A stretch of DNA of 64,000 nucleotides from Rhizobium sp. CB3090 (GCF_029714285.1 NZ_CP121662.1:62001-126000), one strand, 5' to 3'; shown: positions 52,965 to 61,988, counted from the first letter of the stretch. Numbers and translations: made by a program. Notes: generated by a model from the sequence alone, not told the origin.

Positions 52965-53714
52965 TCAATCCGATTGCAAGCCGATTTTACGAGTGACGGC
53001 AGTTTCGATCAGCTCCATGCCGTCGTAGATCAGCACCGCCATCAGGCCGACGATCAGGCCGCCCTGCAAGATGAAAGCCGTGTTGTCATTGATCAGACCG
53101 GCGATGATGACTTCGCCGAGCCCTTTCGCCGCGACAGTCGAGCCGATGGTTGCGGTGCCGATATTGATGACGGTGGCGATCTTCAAGCCTTCGATGATCA
53201 GCGGCAGAGCGAGCGGCAGTTCGACCCGAAACAGCCGCTGCCAGCCATTCATGCCCATACCGTCGGCGGCGTCCAGCACGGAGGCAGGCACTTGCTGCAG
53301 GCCGGCGACGGTATTTTCGAAAATCGGCAGTAATGCGTAGAGGAAAAGCGCGATCAGCGTCGGCACCGCGCCGAAACCGGTGGTTGAGATGGCGAGCGCG
53401 AGCACGGCGACCGGGGGAAAGGTCTGGCCGGCGTTGGCGATCGCCCGCGACAGCGGCAGGAAATCGGCGCCGCTCTGGCGGGTGACAAAGATGCCGCCAA
53501 GCACGGCAAGAATGCCGCTGGCGGCGATCGAGATGAGGATCAGCTCCATATGGCTGATCGCGAGACCGACCAGGCTATTCTGCGTATAGATCGGCGATGC
53601 CCCGAATTTGGTGAGCGGCACCAGGATCGGCATTAGCCATTCCGGCCGGAACAGCAGCACCAGCAGCAATGCCAGCGCCAGGAACCGGAAGATATTGGCG
53701 GTCAGAAACTTCAT
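52965..53714 (-). CDS. osmoprotectant (OpuC/OsmF-type) ABC transporter permease
   Basis: The 249-residue membrane protein has about six TM helices and the permease EAA-like loop (VLDAADGMGMNGWQRLFRVELPLALPLIIEGLK). It is the last gene of the operon, overlapping the ATPase stop by 4 nt. With the other permease it forms the channel for glycine betaine, choline or a related compound. Confidence 0.9.
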   Translation of the reverse strand: MKFLTANIFRFLALALLLVLLFRPEWLMPILVPLTKFGASPIYTQNSLVGLAISHMELILISIAASGILAVLGGIFVTRQSGADFLPLSRAIANAGQTFPPVAVLALAISTTGFGAVPTLIALFLYALLPIFENTVAGLQQVPASVLDAADGMGMNGWQRLFRVELPLALPLIIEGLKIATVINIGTATIGSTVAAKGLGEVIIAGLINDNTAFILQGGLIVGLMAVLIYDGMELIETAVTRKIGLQSD

Positions 53715-54658
53715 GCTTTGCGGCCCAGCCCGATCAAATGCCGCATGGAGATCGAGCCGACCGGCACCTTGCTGTCGTCTTCCACGGCAGCCTCGTCGGC
53801 ACCCTGCCAGATCATCTCGGCGAGCGCATCGCGAAGATTGAGCGTCTGCGGCAGGCTATGGCCGAGGCCCGGTCGCGGCGGCTGCATGCTCTCCTTCAGC
53901 GGCAGCAGCGACATCAGCTTCAGCGCGCGGTCGGACGTACCGGTCAATTGCTGCACGAAAGGATCGGCCGGCTCGGTCAGGATTTTCCCTGGTTCCGAAC
54001 ATTGCAGCAGCTTGCCTTCGCTCATGACCGCGATCTTGTCACCGAGATGGAAGGCTTCGTCCATGTCGTGGGTGACGAGGACGATGGTCGTTCCGAACTG
54101 CTTCTGGATTGCCAGAAGATCGTCCTGCGCCTTGCCGCGGATGACCGGATCGAGCGCGCCGAAGGGTTCGTCCATAAGCAGTAGTTCCGGTTCCGCCGCA
54201 AGCGCACGAGCGACGCCGACGCGCTGTTGCTGGCCGCCGGAAAGCTGGCTCGGATATTTCCCCGCGAAGGTGCCGGGATCGAGATGGAATAGATTGAGCA
54301 GTTCCTCGACGCGCCGATTAGTGCGAGCCTGGTCCCAGCCGAGCAGTTGCGGCACGGTGGCGATGTTCTGCGCCACAGTGCGATGCGGAAACAGGCCATG
54401 GCCCTGAATGGCATAGCCAATGCGACGGCGCAGCTCGGTCGCCGGCACGCTCATGACATCCTTGCCGCCGACCGAAATCTGCCCCGCCGAGATCGGCACC
54501 AGCCGGTTGATCATGCGCACCAGCGTCGACTTGCCGGACCCCGAGGTGCCGACGACGACGGTGATCGTGCCCTTTTCCATGCTCATGCTGACATTATCGA
54601 CCACGGTGGCATTGCCGTAGCGCTTGGTCACGCCCTTCAGCTCGATCATGGTGGTCAT
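53711..54658 (-). CDS. osmoprotectant ABC transporter ATP-binding protein
   Basis: The 315-residue ATPase has Walker A GTSGSGKST (about 35-43), Q-loop, signature LSGGQQQRVGVARALA, Walker B LLLMDEPFGALDP and switch H in LVTHDMDEA. The C-terminal 60 residues with SLRDALAEM-like NLRDALAEMIW resemble a short regulatory part, without a complete CBS pair. It overlaps both permeases by 4 nt. Confidence 0.92.
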   Translation of the reverse strand: MTTMIELKGVTKRYGNATVVDNVSMSMEKGTITVVVGTSGSGKSTLVRMINRLVPISAGQISVGGKDVMSVPATELRRRIGYAIQGHGLFPHRTVAQNIATVPQLLGWDQARTNRRVEELLNLFHLDPGTFAGKYPSQLSGGQQQRVGVARALAAEPELLLMDEPFGALDPVIRGKAQDDLLAIQKQFGTTIVLVTHDMDEAFHLGDKIAVMSEGKLLQCSEPGKILTEPADPFVQQLTGTSDRALKLMSLLPLKESMQPPRPGLGHSLPQTLNLRDALAEMIWQGADEAAVEDDSKVPVGSISMRHLIGLGRKA

Positions 54659-55821
54659 GCGTGTTGTCCCCGGATGCTGTCGATGACCGCATCGAGGATG
54701 ACGGCCGATGAGAATGCGAGAAAGACCGTCGGTACGGCGCCGAGCAGCACGAGGTCATTGGCCGTCTGGCCGATGCCTTGGAAAATGAAGAGACCGAAAC
54801 CGCCGCCGCCGATCAGCGCCGCGACCGTGACGAGGCCAATCGCCTGCACCAGTACGATGCGGATGCCGGTCAGGATGACAGGGAAGGCGAGTGGCAGGTC
54901 GATGCCAGTCAGGATCTGCCGCCGCGTCAGGCCCATGCCGGCGGCGGCATCGCGCACGGAAGGGTCGACACCGGCAAGCCCGACGACGGTGTTGGCGACA
55001 ATCGGCAGCAGCGAATAGATCACCAGCGCCACCAGCGCCGGCGCAGTGCCGATGCCTTGAACGCCGATCGCGGCGGCGAACGGGACATGGGTGGCGATAT
55101 AGCCGAGCGGCAGCATCAGAATGCCGAACAGAGCCAGGCTCGGAATGGTCTGCACCAGGCTCAGGCTGCGCAGTACGACCGCACGAAGCCTCGGCTGCCA
55201 ATAGCAAAGGATGCCGAGCGGCAGTGCTAGCAGGATAGCGATGGCGACCGAACCGAGCGATAGGAATATATGGCTAAACGTCTCGGTCCAGAACTTGTCG
55301 GCGTTGTTGGCGTATTCCTTCATGATCGACAGATTGTCGAGCAGGCCGGACCTGAGAATGATGCCGAGGATCGCGGCATAGAGCGCCAGCGAGGCAACGC
55401 GAAGCCATGGCGTGAGTTGCAGCTTCACCAGCGCATCGGAGATCACTAGGCCGATGACGGCGAGTAGCACCCAGAAGGAGCCGCCCGGCGTAATGCGGGC
55501 GACCGTACTGCCGGCAGGCGTGGCTGCGGTGGAGACGAAGCCGAGCGTGACGATCAGAAGAGCGATGGCGAGCGTGGCGATCCCGAGGCGGGCGAGTGGG
55601 TTGCGCAGGAAAAGAGCGGCGAGGGCGGTGGCGATAAGGAGGGTAAGAAGGGCCAGCGCGACGGGCTGGGCGAGGAGCTGCGCCAGCAATTGCGGCTTGC
55701 CGGCGGCAATACGATTTGCCTTGACGATGATGAACGGCATCGTCACCGCAGCGAGGCAGCCACCGGCCACCAGCACCACTCCGAGACGGTCCACCCTTCG
55801 GACCGCAAGCCCATCTTCCAT
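54655..55821 (-). CDS. osmoprotectant ABC transporter permease with long N-terminus
   Basis: The 388-residue protein has an N-terminal part with about four extra hydrophobic segments (residues about 15-155) before the usual permease domain (EAA-like DAAAGMGLTRRQILTGIDLPLAFPVILTGIR). The larger YehY-type permeases have this form. The ATG at 55819-55821 follows GGAG; the longest frame starts 20 codons earlier. Second gene of the operon. Confidence 0.88.
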   Translation of the reverse strand: MEDGLAVRRVDRLGVVLVAGGCLAAVTMPFIIVKANRIAAGKPQLLAQLLAQPVALALLTLLIATALAALFLRNPLARLGIATLAIALLIVTLGFVSTAATPAGSTVARITPGGSFWVLLAVIGLVISDALVKLQLTPWLRVASLALYAAILGIILRSGLLDNLSIMKEYANNADKFWTETFSHIFLSLGSVAIAILLALPLGILCYWQPRLRAVVLRSLSLVQTIPSLALFGILMLPLGYIATHVPFAAAIGVQGIGTAPALVALVIYSLLPIVANTVVGLAGVDPSVRDAAAGMGLTRRQILTGIDLPLAFPVILTGIRIVLVQAIGLVTVAALIGGGGFGLFIFQGIGQTANDLVLLGAVPTVFLAFSSAVILDAVIDSIRGQHA

Positions 55822-55946
55822 CAAGCAAGCTCCATCAGCGAGTAATCCCAAAACCGGAAAAGCGGTCTTGGATAGGATCATGCCTCATCAAAAATCATGC
55901 GGCCCCACTGTATCAAAGCGGAGCCGCGGGGGTGATAGGTAAAGTC

Positions 55947-56855
55947 TTACTTCAGGAAGCCGTTTTCCTTGAGGTAGGATTCGGCAACCGACTTGGCCGG
56001 TTCGCCGTCCACCTGGATGCGGCCGTTCAGCTTGCGGAGCACGTCGGCGGTCAGGCCCTTGAAGATCGGGGCCAGAACCGTTTCGATCTTCGGATTGGCC
56101 TTCAGTACGGCTTCGCGGATGATCGGCGTCGGCGCATAGACCGGCTGCACATTCTTGTCGTCTTCCAGAACCGTCAGTTCGGCCGCTTCGATGGCGCCGT
56201 CGGTGCCATAGACCATGGCGGTGTTGACGCCGTTGGTCTGGTCGGCGGCAGCCTTGATGGTCGCTGCGGTGTCGCCGCCGGACAAGACGACTTCCTGATC
56301 GGGCTTGATCTGGAAGCCATAGGTCGTCTGGAAGGCCGGCAGTGCCGCCGGTGAGTTCACGAACTCGGAAGAAGCCGCAAGCTTGACCGGGCCGCCGCCG
56401 GCGACCCATTTGCCGAAATCGGACATGGTCTTGAGCTTGGCCGGACCGGCGACGTCGTTGCGAACGGCAATCGCCCAGGTGTTGTTTGCCGGCGACGGCG
56501 TCAGCCAGACGATCTTGTTGGCGTCATAATCGAGCTTCTTCGCCAGATCATACCCTTGCTGCAGGTTCTTCCAGGCCGGATCGTCGGATTTGTTGAAGAA
56601 GAAGCCGGCATTGCCGGTGTATTCGGGGTAGATGTCGATTTCGCCGGCCGTGATCGCCTTACGCACAACGGGCGTCGTGCCGAGCGCGATACGGTCCTTG
56701 GCCTTGATGCCGTTGGCATTGAGCGCGGCAAAGATGATATTGCCGAGCAACGTTCCTTCCGTGTCGATCTTCGAGGAGACCACGACGTCGGCAGCGCTGG
56801 CGCCACTGGCGACAAAAGCCGTCAGCGCGGCGGCAAGTGCGAACTTCTTGAACAT
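55947..56855 (-). CDS. osmoprotectant ABC transporter substrate-binding protein (OsmF/YehZ-like)
   Basis: The 302-residue protein has a signal peptide (FALAAALTAFVASGASA) and the type II binding-protein signatures VVSSKIDTEGTLLGNIIFAAL, ITAGEIDIYPEYTGNAGFFF and GQ/NTWAIAVRNDVA. Proteins of this group bind glycine betaine or choline with low affinity. First gene of the operon; the ATG follows GAAGGGAAAC. The long upstream frame is not coding. Confidence 0.92.
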   Translation of the reverse strand: MFKKFALAAALTAFVASGASAADVVVSSKIDTEGTLLGNIIFAALNANGIKAKDRIALGTTPVVRKAITAGEIDIYPEYTGNAGFFFNKSDDPAWKNLQQGYDLAKKLDYDANKIVWLTPSPANNTWAIAVRNDVAGPAKLKTMSDFGKWVAGGGPVKLAASSEFVNSPAALPAFQTTYGFQIKPDQEVVLSGGDTAATIKAAADQTNGVNTAMVYGTDGAIEAAELTVLEDDKNVQPVYAPTPIIREAVLKANPKIETVLAPIFKGLTADVLRKLNGRIQVDGEPAKSVAESYLKENGFLK

Positions 56856-57291
56856 GATGTTTCCCTTCCCGTTGAACCGTTTGTCTGGCGTATCCGTTCG
56901 GTTCAAATCCGGTCCCCGGATATGCCACATGTGATTGCGGGCCGAAGAAACCCGCATGCGAAGTCCTGTCTGCGTCTGGGAGATAGTGCTCGCCATCGAA
57001 AAATCGATGACACGCCAGTCCGCCACCTGCAGTCGCAGCGCGATTATGACGAGGGTACCCGGCATAAGCGCGAAAATGGATTTCTTTTTTCGGGGGTAAG
57101 TGCGTTTGTTTTTGTTCCCCTCACCCGTTTCGCTGCCGTTCCGATCTCCTGAAGGCAGAGTCAGTTAGGTAACGATCGAACGATAGTCTTGGCTTTTTTC
57201 GTTTGGGATATCTTTTTTCGAGAACACATCATATCGTGCTCGCATATTGGTTCGGCTGCTTGCGGGGAGGCATGCGGCAGGCTCGGAAAGG
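56856..57291. other. divergent control region of the osmoprotectant operon and the dual-HTH LysR gene
   Basis: About 435 nt without a supported gene. Next to the ABC operon TTGAACCG (56872-56879) and CGGTTCAA (56899-56906) form an 8-bp dyad, and ATCCGG-TCC-CCGGAT (56907-56921) another. They could be operator or leader hairpins. The remaining DNA near 57150-57240 is AT-rich. Confidence 0.5.
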
Positions 57292-58542
57292 ATGGCCGGC
57301 TTGTATCTCGGGGCACTATTCATCGCCGATACGGTGTTCTCGGTCGGTTCCGTCAGGGAAACGGCCCGCAGGCTGTCCTTTTCCGCCTCGACTGTATCGA
57401 GCGCGCTGCGGCGGTTGGAGACGGAGCTGGCGATGAAGCTCGTCGAGCGAGCGTCGGGCGAGCTTGCCACCCTGCTCGCCAGCTCGAAGGTGCAGAAGGG
57501 CCTGCAGCCGATCCTGTCCGCCATGCGGCAGCTCTCGGCGCTGACGAAGGAGCCTCCTGCAACGCAAGACTATCCCCAATGGGCAGCCCGCCTGCCGTTG
57601 AAGATCGCCACCATCGAACGTTTCCTGGAAGTTGCCGATCAGGGCAGCATCAATCGCGCCGCCCGCCGTCTGCGTCTCGGTCAGCCGCAGCTTTCGCTGC
57701 AGATCGCCAATCTGGAAGAATTGTTCGGCTGCCGCCTGTTCGAACGGCAGGCGCAGGGTTCAGTGCTGACCGACGCCGGCCGCGAGGTCTATACCATTTT
57801 CGCCGGTATCGCCGAGGCGTGGGATGAAATGAAGGCGACGGCGGACGAGCGATTTCAGCGGGCGGCGCGTGCCGTGCGCATCGGGTCGATCATCCCGACC
57901 GGCTCGGAAAGCTGGGTGGCCCGCTCGCTTGCGAGCCTCGTGGCGCGCTGGAACATCAGCGGCAACCGCAACACACTGTCCCTGATGCTGATGACCGCCG
58001 ACGATCTGCGCGAGGCGCTGAGGTCCGGCCGCATCGACGTCGCCATCGTCGATTCCGTCTTCGGCCTCGATGCGTTCGAGCATATGGAGCTGGTGGCGAC
58101 CGACATGGTGGCGATCGCGCCGCCCGACAGCACGGAGCAGACCTTGACGGCCCTGGTCGAAAACCATCCGATCTGCGTGCCGAGCCCGCGCACCGGCATC
58201 GGCAATGCGGCCACGGCTTTCGGCTACGACAGCGGCGACCGCCGTCGGTTTCGCGGTCGCGACATCACCTCGGCCGACTCGCTGCCCGTCATCGTCGACC
58301 TCGTCGCCAATCATGGCTATGTTTCGTTTCTCGGCCGCGTCAGCGCCGCACCGATCGCGGACAAGGTCCGGATCGTCGATCCGGATCAGATTTTGCCGCT
58401 TTCCTATCACCTCGCTCATAATGGCCGCCGCGCTTCGGTCGACGCTTGTCGGCTGATCCGCGAGGCGGTGCGGGAGCTGGTGGGCGAAACGGAAACAATC
58501 CCGGCTTACGGCAACAAGCAGCATGTCTCGCAAAGCTCATAG
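57292..58542 (+). CDS. LysR-family regulator with two N-terminal HTH domains
   Basis: The 416-residue protein contains a first LysR-like HTH (residues about 5-58, TVFSVGSVRETARRLSFSASTVSSALRRLETELAMKLVERAS). A 45-residue linker is followed by a second complete HTH (about 104-160, FLEVADQGSINRAARRLRLGQPQLSLQIANLEELFGCRLFERQ) and then the usual effector domain. Normal LysR proteins are about 300 residues with one HTH. The ATG at 57292 was used; a TTG at 57247 is in frame. It is divergent from the osmoprotectant operon and may regulate it. Confidence 0.82.
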   Translation: MAGLYLGALFIADTVFSVGSVRETARRLSFSASTVSSALRRLETELAMKLVERASGELATLLASSKVQKGLQPILSAMRQLSALTKEPPATQDYPQWAARLPLKIATIERFLEVADQGSINRAARRLRLGQPQLSLQIANLEELFGCRLFERQAQGSVLTDAGREVYTIFAGIAEAWDEMKATADERFQRAARAVRIGSIIPTGSESWVARSLASLVARWNISGNRNTLSLMLMTADDLREALRSGRIDVAIVDSVFGLDAFEHMELVATDMVAIAPPDSTEQTLTALVENHPICVPSPRTGIGNAATAFGYDSGDRRRFRGRDITSADSLPVIVDLVANHGYVSFLGRVSAAPIADKVRIVDPDQILPLSYHLAHNGRRASVDACRLIREAVRELVGETETIPAYGNKQHVSQSS

Positions 58543-58658
58543 CCTGGGCTACGCGGAACCATGCCTTCCCCTTGAGCGTTAACTTTCATGCCCCGCCTTG
58601 TGTGGGGATGATGTCCCGGGCTGGCGGGCCTTGTGGGACGCGTTCAAGGAGAAGAGAA

Positions 58659-58934
58659 ATGAGGATCATTGCAACGGCGTTAGTAGCGCTGGGCATCCTC
58701 GCTTTGCCAGTGACCAATGCTGATGCTCACCGCCGCTACTACTACCACCACCATCATCACTACGGCCCAAGCGTGATGATTTCGCCAGGCTTCTTCGGCC
58801 TCTATGTCGGTCCAAGCTATGGCTATCATCGCTATTACTATCGTGACCGCTATTGGGGTGGTCCGTATTATGGGCCGTACCGTTATTGGCATCGCCCCTA
58901 TTGGCGCGATCGCTATTACGATCCGTGGTACTGA
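58659..58934 (+). CDS. small exported Tyr/His-rich protein
   Basis: The 91-residue protein has a signal peptide (MRIIATALVALGILALPVTN, cut after ADA). A mature part of about 67 residues is dominated by Tyr, His, Arg, Trp, Gly and Pro (HRRYYYHHHHHYG, YHRYYYRDRYWGG). Such repeats occur in envelope proteins that bind metals or form aggregated layers; no function is proven. AAGGAGAAGAGAA is the ribosome-binding site. The longer upstream frame is part of the LysR gene. Confidence 0.8.
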   Translation: MRIIATALVALGILALPVTNADAHRRYYYHHHHHYGPSVMISPGFFGLYVGPSYGYHRYYYRDRYWGGPYYGPYRYWHRPYWRDRYYDPWY

Positions 58935-59014
58935 GCAGGCGAACCGCCAACCCAGGCAGGCGGGGTAAGACAAAGCGGCGCCGGAAGGGCGCCGTTGGGA
59001 AATGACTGTGCGCC

Positions 59015-59314
59015 TCAGACGGGGCTCAGCACATGGACCGCATGTGTGGCCATCAGATGCTTCACCTTCTCCCCGTAGGCCGCCATATGCGGCGAAGCGG
59101 CATGTGCCTTGAGCGCCGCCATGGTTTCCCATTTTTCGACCACCACGAATGTATCGGGACCGAACGCCGGATTGGCGCCTTCGACATCGACGACGGCAGT
59201 ATACTCAATGCAGCCATCCTCGGCATGCACAGCCGGAACATTCGCCTGGAAAGCTTCGAGCACGGCGGCACGCTTGCCGGGCAGGGCGGTAAGGATGGCG
59301 AGAACATGGATCAT
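59015..59314 (-). CDS. antibiotic biosynthesis monooxygenase (ABM/YgiN-like) domain protein
   Basis: The 99-residue dimeric ferredoxin-like fold protein has ILTALPGKRAAVLEAFQANVPAVHAEDGCIEYTAVVD and FVVVEKWETMAALKAHAASPHM, the ABM family pattern. Members are cofactor-free quinol or antibiotic monooxygenases, or have no catalytic role. The ATG at 59312-59314 was selected from a longer open frame. Confidence 0.85.
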   Translation of the reverse strand: MIHVLAILTALPGKRAAVLEAFQANVPAVHAEDGCIEYTAVVDVEGANPAFGPDTFVVVEKWETMAALKAHAASPHMAAYGEKVKHLMATHAVHVLSPV

Positions 59315-59515
59315 GATGTTTCCTTCGAATGGACAGGATGAGGCGGATTTCGCGGGGGTGCGCGCCCGTTTCCTACGAATATCACAAATAGACCGGGATC
59401 GAATGCTTGACTTCATACTGGTGCGGTCGCAATTTCTATCTTGGCGTGAACTACTGCGCATCGATCTATTACGGCGCGAAGGATGGTTGCGCCTGAAAAT
59501 CATTTGAGAGGAAAA

Positions 59516-59896
59516 ATGGGGCTTTCTACGCAAGAGCAGATATTGATCGAACAACGCGTGACCAACGAAGCAAAATCGGTCGGCGCAGCCTACCTGCTTT
59601 GGTTCTTTCTCGGCACTCTGGGCGCTCACCGGTTTTATCTCGGCAGAACCGGCAGCGGGGCGGCACAGTTGATACTGTTGGTACTCGGCTGGCTTACGGC
59701 ATATATCGTCATCGGCGCCGTCCTTCTGATTGCGCTCGGTATCTGGTGGATCATCGATGCCTTCCTCATCCCCGCGATGATTGCCGAGCAGAAGGAAGAG
59801 GTCCGGCGGCGTCTGACCGATCAGGCGCTCTGGATGAATCAGCCGGCGGAGCAGGTGAAACGCACCGTGATTTCAGCACATCAGGAAAACTCATAG
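59516..59896 (+). CDS. TM2-domain membrane protein
   Basis: The 126-residue protein contains the TM2 motif AYLLWFFLGTLGAHRFYLGRTGSG and a second hydrophobic part up to IWWIIDAFLIPAMI. The region between the two helices carries the D/H-R-F-Y-L-G signature. GAGAGGAAAA precedes the ATG. TM2 proteins have no agreed role in bacteria. The C-terminus is cytoplasmic and charged. Confidence 0.88.
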   Translation: MGLSTQEQILIEQRVTNEAKSVGAAYLLWFFLGTLGAHRFYLGRTGSGAAQLILLVLGWLTAYIVIGAVLLIALGIWWIIDAFLIPAMIAEQKEEVRRRLTDQALWMNQPAEQVKRTVISAHQENS

Positions 59897-60081
59897 TCGT
59901 GCAAGAAGACGCTTCGGTGGCGACAAGATGGCCGCGCAGTCGCATGGCAGCAGCGGGACTCATTCGGCGACCCGCCCCCGTTCCAAGGAATGTCTGTGAG
60001 GATACGCAATCAAAGTGATTACATGACAATCGACAAACATTAGTGCTTCCCTATGTTCATAAAAAAAGCAGGAGGAAGCCA

Positions 60082-60162
60082 ATGTCAGCCGAATGGCCAA
60101 TGTTCATATTGCAGTCGATCGTGGTTTTTGGCTTGGTTGGAGCCCTGTTCATCAGGGCCTAG
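60082..60162 (+). CDS. 26-residue single-pass membrane peptide
   Basis: A perfect AGGAGG lies 7 nt before an ATG; the frame reads MSAEWPMFILQSIVVFGLVG and ends ALFIRA. Residues 6-24 are a plausible membrane helix. The strong ribosome-binding site and the hydrophobic composition support translation, but no homologue is known to me. Confidence 0.5.
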   Translation: MSAEWPMFILQSIVVFGLVGALFIRA

Positions 60163-60392
60163 CTGCTCAAACGGTCCACCGCCTCACCGGCGTTTCGAAA
60201 ACAAGCAGCCCGACCGAACCGGCGGCCGAGCTGCTATACGATCCGATCAGGGGTCAAATCCAATCAGATCATAAATTCATATGTTAAACTTACTATAAGT
60301 CAACTACCAATTTGGGCGCGCTTTTCGCTTGGAGAAAAAGGCGTTAACGCCGAAGCAGGTCAGCGAAGCCGTACGCCCGCCGTCAGGCTTAA
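60163..60392. other. intergenic stretch, nothing recognised
   Basis: No credible gene, RNA or terminator was recognised here. Short open frames on both strands lack a start signal and composition of protein. Confidence 0.4.
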
Positions 60393-60608
60393 TCAATCGT
60401 GCCCACGCCCACGATATGTCGTTGGAACGCCAGCCGCTTCATGGCATTGGGCGAGAGTTTCCAGCCATGCCGCAAGTCCATCCGGCACTTTGGCATTCCC
60501 CACCTCCATCGCCTCCACCCAGGACAAATCGCATTGCAGCGCGCTCGCCAAATTGATCGGCGTCCAACGGATATGCAGAAGGCATTCGGAAAAGCGTTCT
60601 GGGGTCAT
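60393..60608 (-). CDS. small HTH-like DNA-binding protein
   Basis: The 71-residue protein looks like a compact XRE-like helix-turn-helix (WTPINLASALQCDLSWVEAMEVGNAKVPDGLAAWLETLAQC). The recognition helix would be around residues 24-36. GGAG stands 8 nt before the ATG. It is likely a small regulator with no visible partner. Upstream is a tRNA on the same strand. Confidence 0.7.
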   Translation of the reverse strand: MTPERFSECLLHIRWTPINLASALQCDLSWVEAMEVGNAKVPDGLAAWLETLAQCHEAAGVPTTYRGRGHD

Positions 60609-60779
60609 GAATATTCTCCGCGATAGCGTTCAAGGTGTCAGAAGGTGGTGCGAAGTCAGAGAAGCTTGCCCATGCCGATATATGACGCTTGATTGAACTG
60701 GTCGCAACACGAGGCGTCAGCACAGAAAAAGCTCAAGAACTTTTAGCGGTATGACTATCTTATTTTTGCGGGAGAAAAA

Positions 60780-60855
60780 TGGTGCCGCTTACGTGACTCG
60801 AACACGTGACCCCATCATTACGAATGATGTGCTCTACCGACTGAGCTAAAGCGGC
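60780..60855 (-). tRNA. tRNA-Thr (anticodon CGT)
   Basis: A 76-nt cloverleaf with encoded CCA. The acceptor stem is GCCGCTT/AAGCGGC, the anticodon arm CATCA-TTCGTAA-TGATG with anticodon CGT, T arm CACGTG-TTCGAGT-CACGT. It reads ACG codons, which are common in GC-rich genomes. Confidence 0.95.
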
Positions 60856-60990
60856 ATTCCGGGGGTTCGGTATGGCCCCGCGATTTGCATGGCGCTGATA
60901 CAGTCAATGCGACGAGATTTCAAGCGCTCAAATCGTTGAATGGTAAAAAAGCGAAGTGCTTGTGAAAAAGCAGGCTCGCTTCGAGCGTTC

Positions 60991-61950
60991 TCAGAGTGCC
61001 AAGCGGGCTCGTGCCCGCCGGTATTCAGCCTCCAGCCGATCGATGAGCGAGGCTACCGGTTCGACGGCCTTGACGGCGCCGATTCCCTGGCCGGAGCCCC
61101 AGATATCCTTCCAGGCCTTGGCACCCGTCGTTGCCGTTTCGAAATCCATCTTTGAAGGATCGGCTTCGGGCAGGTTGTCCGGGTCCATGCCGGCGGCGCG
61201 GATCGAGGGTTTCAGGTAGTTGCCGTGTACACCGGTAAAGAAATTGGAATAAACGATATCGGCCGCCACGCCGTCGACGATCGCCCGCTTGTAGGCTTCC
61301 GCCGCGCGCGCCTCCTCGGTGGCGATGAAGGGGGAGCCGATATAGGCCATGTCCGCGCCCATCGCCTGGGCGGCCAGGATCGCGCCGCCATTGGCAATCG
61401 CGCCGGCAAGCAGCAACGGCCCATCGAACCATTCACGGATTTCCTGAACGAGCGCGAAGGGCGAGAGCTGGCCGGCATGGCCGCCGGCGCCCGCAGCCAC
61501 CGCAATCAGCCCGTCCGCCCCCTTGCGAATCGCCGAATTGGCATGACGGTTGTTAATGATATCGTGCAGCACGATGCCGCCATAGGAATGCACGGCGGCA
61601 TTGACCTCCGGCACGGCACCGAGCGAGGAGATGACGATCGGCACCTTGTATTTGACGCAGAGCATCAGATCATGTTCCAGCCGCTTGTTCGATGCATGGA
61701 CGATCTGATTGACGGCGAAGGGAGCCGATGGGCGCTCGGGATGCGCAGCGTCGTGCGCGGCAAGATCCTCCGTGATCATCGCCAGCCATTCATCCAACTG
61801 GCTCTCGGGCCGGGCATTCAGCGCCGGAAACGCACCGACGACACCGGCCTTGCATTGGGCCAGCGTCAACGCCGGATGCGAGATGATGAAGAGGGGCGAG
61901 GCCACGACCGGCAGCCGCAGGCGCTCAGTCAGGACAGAAGGAAGGGCCAT
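60991..61950 (-). CDS. nitronate monooxygenase (2-nitropropane dioxygenase family)
   Basis: The 319-residue FMN TIM-barrel protein begins RLRLPVVASPLFIISHPALT, has AVAAGAGGHAGQLSPF with the catalytic His and AQAMGADMAYIGSPFIATEEA for FMN phosphate binding. It oxidises alkyl nitronates such as propionate-3-nitronate with O2; related members are enoyl-ACP reductase II. The start at 61950 was chosen; ATGs 6 and 9 nt earlier are possible. The 12-bp dyad at 61961-61988 lies immediately upstream and is shared in pattern with fadD, suggesting a role in fatty-acid or branched-acid metabolism. Confidence 0.88.
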   Translation of the reverse strand: MALPSVLTERLRLPVVASPLFIISHPALTLAQCKAGVVGAFPALNARPESQLDEWLAMITEDLAAHDAAHPERPSAPFAVNQIVHASNKRLEHDLMLCVKYKVPIVISSLGAVPEVNAAVHSYGGIVLHDIINNRHANSAIRKGADGLIAVAAGAGGHAGQLSPFALVQEIREWFDGPLLLAGAIANGGAILAAQAMGADMAYIGSPFIATEEARAAEAYKRAIVDGVAADIVYSNFFTGVHGNYLKPSIRAAGMDPDNLPEADPSKMDFETATTGAKAWKDIWGSGQGIGAVKAVEPVASLIDRLEAEYRRARARLAL

Positions 61951-61960
61951 GAACATCATC

Positions 61961-61988
61961 CGTTTGACGTTTACGAAAACGTCAAACG
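61961..61988. promoter_or_regulatory. operator upstream of the nitronate monooxygenase
   Basis: CGTTTGACGTTT (61961-61972) and AAACGTCAAACG (61977-61988) form a perfect 12-bp dyad with a 4-nt spacer, 10 nt upstream of the start. The core TTTGACGTTTACG matches the fadD dyad at 51845-51860. Confidence 0.7.
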
